A stretch of DNA of 19,802 nt from an uncultured Cryomorphaceae bacterium. GTDB lineage: Bacteria; Bacteroidota; Bacteroidia; Flavobacteriales; Schleiferiaceae. The DNA is taken from positions 1 to 19,802 of the forward strand of contig CALCFH010000134.1 of assembly GCA_937900215.1 (NCBI GenBank). Direction: 5' to 3'. Below are positions 6,096 to 13,646 of the stretch, piece by piece. The notes beneath the pieces are model-generated. The model made no database searches, had not been told where the DNA came from, and was given only the letters and a program-made list of their open reading frames with translations. Both the position numbers and the translations under genes were made by a program. Every line of letters starts with the position of its first letter. The first letter of the stretch is position 1.

Positions 6096-8141
6096 CTAAA
6101 AATCCAGTAAGTCCTTCATTGCTTGTTCTACCTTGCTTGCATTGGGCAGCATTCTCGCTTCTAAGGTAGAATTAAGAGGAATGGCTGGCAGGTTTTCCGA
6201 ACCAATTAGGCGGATGGGTGCATCCAACAAACTGAAACAACGCTCCTGTAAAAAGCCGGCTAAATTTCTAGCGAAAGAATTTAGAAGCGGTTCTTCGGTT
6301 ACAATTAAACAACGTGAGTGCTTTTTAATCGCAGCTAACATGGCTTCTTCATCAATCGGTACGAGGCTTCGTAAGTCTACAATCTCAACCTGGTCTTTGA
6401 AGTTTTTCGATGCGCTCTTGCTCCAATACACTCCCATGCCATATGTGATAACACAAAGGCTTTTCTTTTCAGGAGAGGCCGAAGCAGATTGCACTATTCG
6501 CGCTTTTCCGAAAGGAATAATATATTCTTCATCTGGCTCTACGGTTCTAGCGCCTTCTGTTCCTTTTATCTTGCTCCAATACAAGCCCTTATGTTCTAAC
6601 ATGAGAACAGGATTTGGATCGTAAAAGGCAGCTTTCATTAAACCTTTTAAATCGGCTCCTGTACTGGGGTAGGCCACTTTAATGCCCTTGATATTTGTTA
6701 CAATAGACTCTACCGAAGAGCTATGATAGGGTCCGCCCGATCCGTATGCCCCAATGGGAACACGCAAAACAGCACTGACCGGCCACTTTCCATTCGACAA
6801 ATAATACGATCGACTCAATTCGGTGAAAAGCTGATTCAATCCGGGCCAGATATAATCGGCAAACTGAACCTCAACAATGGGTTTACATCCCACCGCACTC
6901 ATTCCCACGGTACTTCCAAGAATGAATGCCTCTTGAATGGGAGTATTAAAAACTCTATCGTCTCCAAACTTCTCAGCTAGAGTAGCCGCTTCGCGAAAAA
7001 CACCTCCCAAGCGTCTTCCAACATCTTGACCGTATAACAAGGCCTCGGGATGTTTTGCCATAATTTCTTGAATGGCAAAAAGAGCCGAATCAACCATTAC
7101 AGTCGCCTCTTTTCCCTTGGGTTCCCTTTCTCCTTTTTCTTCTGTAATAGGAGTAGGAGCATAATCATACTTGAACAAATCTTCAGGAGAGGGATCGGGA
7201 GCGGCCAGAGCGCGAGCGTAATCGGAGGCAACCTTCTCTAGCGCTCTTTTTTCAATTTGCAGGCAATGGTCTTCAGAGAAACCCATACCTATCATATCTC
7301 TTCTTAGAACAGGGTATGGATCTCTAGAAGCATGCTCCTCCAAATCATCGCGATACCACTCTTTGCGCACTCCAGAAGTATGATGACCCAATAACGGAAC
7401 CTTTGCATGTACCAAGAAAGGCCTGCGTTCTGTGCGCATTATTTCCAATACTTCTAGAAGACCTTGGTAACACTCTACAAATGAACTTCCGTTTAAAGAC
7501 CGAACCTCGATGCCGCTAAAGCCCTTGGCATAGGTTGAGGCATCTTGGGCCCGTGTTTCAGCTGCATTGGCAGAAATATCCCATTCATTGTCTTGCACCA
7601 ACATTAAAAAGGGCAACCGTTTCAAGGCAACCATTTGCATGGCTTCTGAGACCTCCCCTTCCGTCATTGCAGCGTCTCCAATAGAACAAACCACCACGGG
7701 CGCCTTTCCCTTCTCCCAACTGTCCAGTCCTTTTTTCTCACGGTATTGAACTCCCATTGCCAATCCGGCAGTTGGAATGGCTTGCATACCTGTAGCCGAC
7801 GACTGATGAATAATCTTGGGCTTATCGTCATCCTTTAGACTAGGGTGACAATAATAGGTTCGTCCACCGGAAAAGGGATCGTCTTTCTTGGCGAGCAATT
7901 GCAGCATTAGATCATAGGGCTGCATGCCAATACCTAATAAAATGCTGTCATCTCTATAATAAGGAGACACCCAATCTTGTGGCTGCAACTGAAGACTCAA
8001 TGCCAATTGAACCGCTTCATGTCCGCGCGAAGTGGCGTGAACATATTTTGAGGTTGTTTCACGTTCTGCTTCGTAAAGCGCTGTCATGGCCTTCGCCTGA
8101 CTCATGAGTTCAAAGGCTCTTTCTAGAATGTCTTTATTCAA
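6096..8141 (-). CDS. Fused 2-oxoacid dehydrogenase E1 (alpha plus beta in one chain), branched-chain type
   Basis: This is a thiamine-diphosphate-dependent E1 of about 681 residues, joining the alpha and beta subunits that are separate in most bacteria. It decarboxylates a 2-oxoacid and passes the acyl group to the lipoyl E2. The alpha half (to about residue 335) has TSKYVHATSRGHEA and a ThDP-Mg motif GDAAMTEG...DNEWDIS from about residue 155, with Ala where many E1s have Gly. The beta half starts near residue 345 and shows GQDVGRRLGGVF, the Glu expected to activate thiamine (NTPIQEAF, Glu404) and GGPYHSS (His473). This one-piece form is common in Bacteroidota, where it is usually annotated as branched-chain 2-oxoacid dehydrogenase that feeds iso-fatty-acid synthesis; the exact substrate is inferred. 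The start is a TTG at 8141; an ATG at 8102 is the alternative, but relatives as I remember them extend before it. It follows panC by 27 bases. No E2 or E3 gene is in the window. Confidence 0.9.
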   Translation of the reverse strand: MNKDILERAFELMSQAKAMTALYEAERETTSKYVHATSRGHEAVQLALSLQLQPQDWVSPYYRDDSILLGIGMQPYDLMLQLLAKKDDPFSGGRTYYCHPSLKDDDKPKIIHQSSATGMQAIPTAGLAMGVQYREKKGLDSWEKGKAPVVVCSIGDAAMTEGEVSEAMQMVALKRLPFLMLVQDNEWDISANAAETRAQDASTYAKGFSGIEVRSLNGSSFVECYQGLLEVLEIMRTERRPFLVHAKVPLLGHHTSGVRKEWYRDDLEEHASRDPYPVLRRDMIGMGFSEDHCLQIEKRALEKVASDYARALAAPDPSPEDLFKYDYAPTPITEEKGEREPKGKEATVMVDSALFAIQEIMAKHPEALLYGQDVGRRLGGVFREAATLAEKFGDDRVFNTPIQEAFILGSTVGMSAVGCKPIVEVQFADYIWPGLNQLFTELSRSYYLSNGKWPVSAVLRVPIGAYGSGGPYHSSSVESIVTNIKGIKVAYPSTGADLKGLMKAAFYDPNPVLMLEHKGLYWSKIKGTEGARTVEPDEEYIIPFGKARIVQSASASPEKKSLCVITYGMGVYWSKSASKNFKDQVEIVDLRSLVPIDEEAMLAAIKKHSRCLIVTEEPLLNSFARNLAGFLQERCFSLLDAPIRLIGSENLPAIPLNSTLEARMLPNASKVEQAMKDLLDF

Positions 8142-8168
8142 GGGGTTTCTTTTTAACTTCTGAATGAA

Positions 8169-9035
8169 TTATCCGCCCAACTCAATGGGACAATTGTCTA
8201 TGAGTCGAATTCCGCCCACATTTATTGCGGCGAAGATGCGCCAATCCGAAGGGGAGGAAAGCAATGATTGTTTCGATAGGGGTTCAAACGAATTTGCATT
8301 GGCCACTTCCAGGTATTCAACACTAAATCCGTCTATGGAGTTCAAATAAGCCATCGACTCATCTTGAATTCGAATGAGGTCTTCTAGCGTTTTTGCCTTC
8401 GAAATTTTCTGCATCTCCATGAAGATTTGAGCCGCTTTAGCTCGCAATTCAGGGTTTAGTCTCCTATTGCGCGAACTCATGGCCAATCCGTCTTTCTCAC
8501 GCAAAGTAGCACAAGCCACTATTTCAATAGGAATTTGCTTGAGCTCAACCAATTTGCGAACCACAGCAACCTGTTGAAAATCTTTCTCCCCGAAAAAAGC
8601 CTTTTCGGGTGCAATATCCATAAAAAACCGCTCTAATACTGCTGCAACTCCTTGAAAATGACCTGGACGAGAAGAGCCTTCCAAGGTGTTTTCGAGTTCA
8701 CCTAAATTGTAATAGGGCTGTTGGTAGTTGGATGGATATACGTCTTCAACAGTAGGTATATAAATAGAATGGCAAGCGGTAGTTTCTAGCTTCTCAATAT
8801 CGCCATACACATCGCGAGGGTATAATTCCAAGTCTTTGGAATTGTTGAATTGATTCGGATTAACAAAAATACTTACCACCACATGGTCTGTATTTTCGCG
8901 GGCCTTTTGAACCAATGAGAGGTGACCATCATGCAAGGCACCCATAGTTGGTACGAAACCCAAACTTAAGCCGTTCGCCCTCAATTGAAATAAATGATTG
9001 GCTAAATCTTTCCTGTTTATGAGTATCTGAATCAT
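8169..9035 (-). CDS. panC: Pantothenate synthetase (pantoate--beta-alanine ligase)
   Basis: This enzyme joins pantoate and beta-alanine with ATP to make pantothenate, the precursor of coenzyme A, in the cytoplasm. The protein is about 288 residues, the usual size. The nucleotidyl-transfer signature PTMGALHDGH (His35 to His38 is the HIGH-like motif) is followed by SIFVNPNQF, FFGEKDFQQ and the KMSKS-like loop DGLAMSSRNRRL (Met186). Pantoate- and ATP-contacting residues of the family are therefore present. I chose the ATG at 9035 because relatives begin a few residues before the first beta strand; a Met 16 codons upstream would lie beyond the promoter. The gene is first in a leftward unit with the E1 dehydrogenase. 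Both draw on 2-oxoisovalerate, the E1 directly and PanC through pantoate, so the pairing makes metabolic sense. panB and panD are not in the window. Confidence 0.96.
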   Translation of the reverse strand: MIQILINRKDLANHLFQLRANGLSLGFVPTMGALHDGHLSLVQKARENTDHVVVSIFVNPNQFNNSKDLELYPRDVYGDIEKLETTACHSIYIPTVEDVYPSNYQQPYYNLGELENTLEGSSRPGHFQGVAAVLERFFMDIAPEKAFFGEKDFQQVAVVRKLVELKQIPIEIVACATLREKDGLAMSSRNRRLNPELRAKAAQIFMEMQKISKAKTLEDLIRIQDESMAYLNSIDGFSVEYLEVANANSFEPLSKQSLLSSPSDWRIFAAINVGGIRLIDNCPIELGG

Positions 9036-9052
9036 ATCGAATGTGCTAGGCC

Positions 9053-9083
9053 CAAAGCTAAAGGGTTCTGACAGCCCAACCAA
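9053..9083 (-). promoter_or_regulatory. Bacteroidota-type promoter for panC
   Basis: On the minus strand a perfect -7 element TAGCTTTG (9060 to 9053) fits the Bacteroidota consensus TAnnTTTG. About 20 bases upstream is TTGGTTG (9083 to 9077), which fits the -33 TTG element. The panC ATG at 9035 is less than 20 bases downstream, so the leader would be very short. The match was made by eye. Confidence 0.55.
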
Positions 9084-9096
9084 GCCGAAAAATGAC

Positions 9097-9104
9097 TACC
9101 TTTG
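9097..9104 (+). promoter_or_regulatory. Bacteroidota-type -7 element for the glycogen-synthase-like / DUF4270 / glmS operon
   Basis: TACCTTTG matches TAnnTTTG exactly and lies 30 bases before the ATG at 9135. The -33 side is poor: only TTCTG near 9065 is in a possible place. It shares a 99-base divergent region with the panC promoter, with the two -7 elements about 37 bases apart and facing outward. Confidence 0.55.
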
Positions 9105-9134
9105 CAAACGCCACTAATAAGAAAAACATCGACT

Positions 9135-9953
9135 ATGGATAAGAAGAGAATACTCTATGTTTCGCAGGAAATCACCCCTTACCTAGACGAATCCGAAATC
9201 TCCAAAGTTGCGCTCACCCTTCCCAAGAAAATGAATGAAAAAGGACACGAAGTTCGGGTTTTTATGCCCCGCTTTGGTGTCATTAACGAACGCAGACATC
9301 AGCTGCATGAAGTGATTCGCTTAAGCGGAATCAACATTGTAGTAAACGATATGGACCAGCCGCTTATCATTAAGGTTGCTTCTGTTCCTTCTGCTCGTAT
9401 TCAAGTATATTTTATTGACAACGAGGAATACTTCAAGAGAAAGTCTGTGTTTTTCGACGATAAAGGCAAGTTTCATGATGACAATGATGAGAGAGCACTC
9501 TTTTTCTGCAGAGGGGTTATAGCAACCGTTAAAAAATTGGGTTGGTCTCCAGACATTATTCATGTACACGGCTGGATGGCAGCTCTCCTTCCCCTATATC
9601 TAAAAGAATTTCATTCTGATGATCCTCTTTTTATGGATACCAAGGTGATTTCAAGCATCTACAGCTTCGATTATTGTGAACCTTTCACTGAAAAGCTCCT
9701 AAACGGACTGAATTTCGACGGAGTAAACAGCAAGCATCTCAAGAACTTTGAATCGGCCGATGTTGAATGCCTTTCTAAAGCAGGCGTGCGCTACAGTGAC
9801 GCTGTTATTCGTCACAAAGACGTAAACGGCAGTTTAGGTAGTCTGATAGACGAACTGCATCCCAATGCTTTATTAGTAGAAAATGTTGCAGACGAAATTG
9901 CCCAAATTGAGCGTTTCTATGAGCAAGTTACCCAAGAGGTAATCGCATTATAA
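9135..9953 (+). CDS. Glycogen/starch-synthase N-terminal-domain protein, probably non-catalytic
   Basis: The product is about 272 residues and aligns by eye with only the N-terminal (GT5) half of glycogen synthase. It starts MDKKRILYVSQEITPYL, then has HEVRVFMPRFG and a long helix-strand leading to SPDIIHVHGWMAALLP, the counterpart of the conserved PDIVHAHDW region. The C-terminal glycosyltransferase half that holds most of the ADP-glucose site is absent; the chain ends normally with a stop. The KxGGL motif that binds ADP-glucose near the N-terminus is also missing: the position reads DESEISKVALTLP. Ordinary glycogen synthesis is therefore unlikely. Such short proteins recur beside panC and DUF4270 genes in Bacteroidota. 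Co-transcription with glmS points to a link with amino-sugar or envelope metabolism, as an inference. I chose the ATG at 9135 because it begins the first beta strand and fits the promoter. Family confidence is high, function unknown. Confidence 0.85.
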   Translation: MDKKRILYVSQEITPYLDESEISKVALTLPKKMNEKGHEVRVFMPRFGVINERRHQLHEVIRLSGINIVVNDMDQPLIIKVASVPSARIQVYFIDNEEYFKRKSVFFDDKGKFHDDNDERALFFCRGVIATVKKLGWSPDIIHVHGWMAALLPLYLKEFHSDDPLFMDTKVISSIYSFDYCEPFTEKLLNGLNFDGVNSKHLKNFESADVECLSKAGVRYSDAVIRHKDVNGSLGSLIDELHPNALLVENVADEIAQIERFYEQVTQEVIAL

Positions 9954-9974
9954 ACTTGCGCTCCAGTACTTGCA

Positions 9975-11282
9975 ATGAAGAAAACATTTAAAATTTTAAT
10001 AGGAGCCATCCTCGGGGTGGCTTTCTTGTTGTCTTGCGAAAAAGATAGTGGACTGATTGGTCTTGATACTCTGAACGAATCGAGAGGTAGAGTTGGAGTT
10101 TTGAAACAGTTTAAAGCCATTAGTTTTAGTTTGGCCGATGACTCTATCCTCACTACCAATCCTACTAGAGCCATTGTCGGATCGGTTCAAGATCCCGAAA
10201 TCGGATTTCATCAAGCTTCCTTCGTTACCCATCTGCTCTTAGAAACAGCTCAGCCAAATTTCGGATCCAATCCCATTCTAGATTCAGCCCGACTCTTCCT
10301 GAGATATGTAGGCTCCTACGGCGATACCATGAAGCCAATGAATGTGAAAGTCTATGCCTTAGACGAATTCATGGATCCAGATGAAGACAAGCTGTATTAC
10401 TCAAATAAAATATGGACAAAAGGCACTTTTCTGGGTGAAACCGGAGCCGTTCCGCATTATCCAAGAACCTTTGTTTTTGATGGAGGAGATACGCTGTCGC
10501 CTAGAATGATTATTCCAATGGATGTCTCGTATCTACAGCAGAAAATAATAGATGCCGCAAGCAACTCTTCGGCAGATTTTATAGATAACGATGCCTTTAT
10601 TCAGTATTTCAATGGAATTCTTGTAGAATCGGGTGGAGAAGACGGCTCGTTTTTATACCTCGATGCCATAACTGGGGTAAGTAGAATGCAACTCTTTTAC
10701 CACAACGATACGGATACGAACGTATTTCAACTCGAAACCGACAATAGTGGAACTACTGTCAATCACTTTACGCACGACTATACCACTGCTGTTTTTGATG
10801 TCAATAATCCAGATGTGGTCAACGGAGAGCTGTACACCTATGTTCAAGCAATGGGTGGTGTTCTTACCGCCATTGAGTTTCCAGATTTACACAACTTGGC
10901 CGATTCTGCCTTCCTAATAAATAAAGCAGAACTGGTTCTTTCAGTAGAAATTGGTGCAGATGCGAATGGAGTTCTTCCACCTCAACAGCTTCTTGTCTTG
11001 GAAATAGGCAACGATTCATCTAAGGTCTTGATCAAAGATTACAATTTGGGCGCTAGCGCCGGAATAGGCGGTACGTTGATAAAAGGAGAATACCGACAAA
11101 AAGAATATCGCTTCAATATTACCCGGCATATTTTTGAGCGCATCAATGAAGATAAATCTGGTACACGCTTGTTTTTAGTTGCGGGCGGAGGTGCCTCTTC
11201 TTCCAATAGGGTCAAACTGAATGGCAACCTCCATCCAATTAATCCATTAACCTTAGATATTTACTTCAGTCAAAATCTGTAA
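9975..11282 (+). CDS. DUF4270 lipoprotein
   Basis: The product is about 435 residues with a lipoprotein signal, MKKTFKILIGAILGVAFLLS then Cys21. The mature protein is rich in beta strands and Asp/Asn/Thr. It carries typical DUF4270 features: an early region with VGSVQDPEIGFHQASFVTHL, a strand of the form ILDSARLFLRY, several stretches starting LADSAFLINKAELVLSVE, and a C-terminal RVKLNGNLHPINPLTLDIYF. No enzyme motif is visible. DUF4270 proteins are nearly confined to Bacteroidota and their role is unknown. The lipid anchor places this one on a membrane, probably the outer membrane. It starts 21 bases after the glycogen-synthase-like gene and ends 12 bases before glmS, so the three form a tight operon. 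The fold may be a surface beta-sandwich, but I cannot test this. Confidence 0.88.
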   Translation: MKKTFKILIGAILGVAFLLSCEKDSGLIGLDTLNESRGRVGVLKQFKAISFSLADDSILTTNPTRAIVGSVQDPEIGFHQASFVTHLLLETAQPNFGSNPILDSARLFLRYVGSYGDTMKPMNVKVYALDEFMDPDEDKLYYSNKIWTKGTFLGETGAVPHYPRTFVFDGGDTLSPRMIIPMDVSYLQQKIIDAASNSSADFIDNDAFIQYFNGILVESGGEDGSFLYLDAITGVSRMQLFYHNDTDTNVFQLETDNSGTTVNHFTHDYTTAVFDVNNPDVVNGELYTYVQAMGGVLTAIEFPDLHNLADSAFLINKAELVLSVEIGADANGVLPPQQLLVLEIGNDSSKVLIKDYNLGASAGIGGTLIKGEYRQKEYRFNITRHIFERINEDKSGTRLFLVAGGGASSSNRVKLNGNLHPINPLTLDIYFSQNL

Positions 11283-11294
11283 ACAAACCAAATT

Positions 11295-13136
11295 ATGTGT
11301 GGAATTGTAGGCTACATTGGCCATAGAGAATCTTATCCTATAATCATACAAGGACTTAAGAGATTAGAATACCGCGGATACGATAGTGCTGGCATTGCTC
11401 TGTTAAATGGCGGTTTACGCCATTATAAATGCAAAGGAAAAGTGAGCGACCTTGAAAAGGTCAGCGAAGGCCAAAATGTAGGTGGAAGCATTGGCATTGG
11501 ACACACTCGTTGGGCCACCCATGGTGTTCCAAACGACGTAAACTCCCATCCTCATATCTCGCAAAGCGGAAGACTAGCCTTAATTCACAACGGAATTATA
11601 GAGAACTATGCTTCGCTTAAAGAAGCTTTAGTGCGTAGAGGTTTTCACTTTCACAGCGATACCGATACAGAGGTTCTTGTAAACCTCATTGAAGATATTA
11701 TGATCGGCGAGGATATAGGCATGGAAGAGGGTGTGCGCATTGCCCTTAACCAGGTAGTTGGTGCCTATGCCATTTGCGTAGTAGACCAAGAACAGCCGGA
11801 CCGCATTGTGGTTGCAAAAAAGGGAAGTCCACTTGTTATAGGAATCGGACAAGGCGAATACTTTATCGCTTCAGATGCTACTCCTTTTATTGAGTACACC
11901 AAAAATGCGGTGTATTTAAATGAAGATGAGATGGCGGTTATTCAATTGGGTGCACCACTTGAAGTGCGCTCTTTGAACAACAATAAATTAGTTGATCCGT
12001 ATATCACTAAGCTTCAAATGGACTTAGAGGCTATTGAGAAAGGGGGCTACGATCACTTTATGTTGAAAGAGATCTACGAACAGCCCCGCTCTATCTACGA
12101 TAGTTTAAGAGGTCGTTTGCTTGTAGACCGTGGTATTATACAAATGGCGGGCTTAGAAGAATACAAAGAGAAGTTTCTTCACGCAGATCGAATTATCATT
12201 GTAGCTTGTGGTACTTCTTGGCATGCTGGTCTTGTTGCAGAATATATTTTTGAAGACCTGGCACGCATTCCTGTAGAAGTGGAATACGCCTCTGAATTCA
12301 GATACCGCAATCCGATTATTGGTGAAAAAGATGTGGTTATTGCCATCTCTCAATCAGGTGAAACCGCCGATACACTAGCTGCCATTAAATTGGCTAAATC
12401 TAAAGGCGCTACCATCTTTGGTATTTGCAATGTGGTTGGATCAAGCATTGCCCGTGAAACGCATGCCGGTGCTTATACCCATGCCGGGCCAGAGATTGGT
12501 GTAGCTTCTACCAAGGCTTTTACAGCTCAGGTTTCTGTTCTTTCCCTCATCGCTTTATACCTAGGTAAGGAAAAAGGAACCATTAAATCTTCCGATTTCC
12601 AAAGAATGCTCATTGAATTAAATGCCATTCCAGGCAAGATTGAGCGCATGCTAGAAAGCGACAAGACCATTCGTGAAATATCCGCTCGTTTTAAAGATTC
12701 TCATAACTTCCTCTATTTAGGAAGAAGCTATAATTTCCCCGTTGCACTAGAAGGCGCTCTTAAGCTAAAAGAGATCTCCTATATTCATGCAGAGGGATAT
12801 CCGGCCGCTGAAATGAAACACGGTCCTATTGCGCTTATTGATGAAAATATGCCCGTAGTGGTTATTGCTCCTATGATTTCTCACTACGAGAAAATTGTGA
12901 GTAATGTGCAAGAAGTGAAGGCCCGTAATGGAAGAATTATAGCCATTGTAAACAAGGCAGATACAGAAATTAGAGCAACGGCAGAGTACGTCATTGAGGT
13001 AGAAGATACCATGGATGTCTTTACTCCGCTACTTACTACTATTCCGCTTCAGTTATTATCGTATCATATTGCGGTTATGAGAGGCTGTAACGTAGATCAG
13101 CCCAGAAACTTGGCTAAATCCGTTACCGTAGAATAA
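11295..13136 (+). CDS. glmS: Glutamine--fructose-6-phosphate aminotransferase (isomerizing)
   Basis: GlmS makes glucosamine 6-phosphate from fructose 6-phosphate and glutamine, the first step to UDP-GlcNAc for peptidoglycan and lipopolysaccharide. The protein is 613 residues, a normal length. It begins MCGIVGYIG, so Cys2 becomes the N-terminal nucleophile after Met removal. The glutaminase half shows EYRGYDSAGI, HTRWATHG and NGIIENY. The isomerase half has two SIS domains with SQSGETADTLAAIKLAKSKG, STKAFTAQ and EGALKLKEISYIHAEGYPA, and ends in the family tail LAKSVTVE. The gene is last in the operon with the glycogen-synthase-like and DUF4270 genes, and a strong hairpin follows. I see no glmS ribozyme; the upstream gap is only 12 bases, so control at that level is excluded. 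Regulation is probably through the operon promoter. Confidence 0.98.
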   Translation: MCGIVGYIGHRESYPIIIQGLKRLEYRGYDSAGIALLNGGLRHYKCKGKVSDLEKVSEGQNVGGSIGIGHTRWATHGVPNDVNSHPHISQSGRLALIHNGIIENYASLKEALVRRGFHFHSDTDTEVLVNLIEDIMIGEDIGMEEGVRIALNQVVGAYAICVVDQEQPDRIVVAKKGSPLVIGIGQGEYFIASDATPFIEYTKNAVYLNEDEMAVIQLGAPLEVRSLNNNKLVDPYITKLQMDLEAIEKGGYDHFMLKEIYEQPRSIYDSLRGRLLVDRGIIQMAGLEEYKEKFLHADRIIIVACGTSWHAGLVAEYIFEDLARIPVEVEYASEFRYRNPIIGEKDVVIAISQSGETADTLAAIKLAKSKGATIFGICNVVGSSIARETHAGAYTHAGPEIGVASTKAFTAQVSVLSLIALYLGKEKGTIKSSDFQRMLIELNAIPGKIERMLESDKTIREISARFKDSHNFLYLGRSYNFPVALEGALKLKEISYIHAEGYPAAEMKHGPIALIDENMPVVVIAPMISHYEKIVSNVQEVKARNGRIIAIVNKADTEIRATAEYVIEVEDTMDVFTPLLTTIPLQLLSYHIAVMRGCNVDQPRNLAKSVTVE

Positions 13137-13154
13137 AGTTTCGCTTGATTTTAT

Positions 13155-13194
13155 AGAAAAACCCCCATTGCCAAAAGACAATGGGGGGTTTTCT
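13155..13194. terminator. Strong intrinsic terminator after glmS, usable from both sides
   Basis: A long inverted repeat: the left arm CCCCCATTG at 13162-13170 pairs with CAATGGGGG at 13179-13187, with an 8-base loop. One A/G mismatch follows, then an outer AGAAAA/TTTTCT pairing extends the stem. The A-run on the left and T-run on the right let it end plus-strand transcripts from glmS and minus-strand transcripts from the secA side. Confidence 0.88.
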
Positions 13195-13246
13195 ATTTAT
13201 TCTCCAAAAAAGCATCCCTTTTTAAGGCTTGCTTACTCCAATACAA

Positions 13247-13646
13247 TTAATCCAAAATCGCCTCCAAAGAAATATACTTTACTATTCCGTTGTTATTGCT
13301 GAATTCTAAACCCTGTAAAACACTTCCAGCGTAACCTGAGTTGTTTTGTAACTTTTTGCTGTTCTCATCTTCGTTCTCTACTATTAAGATCAGATAGCCA
13401 CAATACATCTCGGATTCTGCCCTAACGACCAATTCTCTCTTATCATTGCGAAAGGCAAATGAATAGTTCACCGGCCCATTCGAGTTCTCTATGGTGCGAA
13501 TAATGAGCCCCTCTATATTCAGGCGATTCATATTTACCCGACCGAAGTATGTCTCTAGAATTCGAATCAAAACAGGCTTGTTGTTCAGTAGAACACCCTA
13601 GTAAGCCAAAAAACAAAAGCCCAATTACTAGTCTTCGATAATCCAT
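13247..13646 (-). pseudogene. Small lipoprotein gene downstream of secA, apparently frameshifted
   Basis: Two reading frames together make one plausible small lipoprotein. The first starts at the ATG at 13646, overlapping the last codons of secA by 19 bases. It encodes a clear lipoprotein signal, MDYRRLVIGLLFFGLLGC then STEQQ. After that the frame turns into unlikely sequence (His/Arg/Tyr rich) and stops near 13443. The second frame, open from about 13603 to the TAA at 13247, encodes a well-formed beta-rich domain (LNIEGLIIRTIEN, YSFAFRNDKRELVVRAES, YCGYLILIVENED) but has no signal of its own. Removing one base, for example in the short A-run at 13569-13572 (plus strand), would join them into a protein of about 133 residues. 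I do not recognise the family. The break may be a sequencing error, a true mutation or, less likely, programmed frameshifting. If intact, it would be a membrane-anchored protein translated after SecA. Confidence 0.55.

Noticed and set aside
6133..6624. 163-residue plus-strand open frame opposite the E1 dehydrogenase.
   Set aside because: The E1 beta-domain motifs on the minus strand are unmistakable and the plus frame has no recognisable motif or start context.
9102..9134. Earlier ATG for the glycogen-synthase-like protein.
   Set aside because: It lies directly at the -7 element, upstream of the likely transcription start, and adds residues not expected before the first strand.
9135..9953. 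Calling this gene glgA.
   Set aside because: The catalytic C-domain and KxGGL motif are absent, so the symbol would imply an activity not supported.
11283..11294. A glmS ribozyme or riboswitch upstream of glmS.
   Set aside because: The gap is only 12 bases and the preceding gene runs up to it.
13443..13646. A separate 67-residue protein.
   Set aside because: After the lipobox its sequence looks non-coding while another frame becomes coding-like; a frameshifted single gene explains both better.
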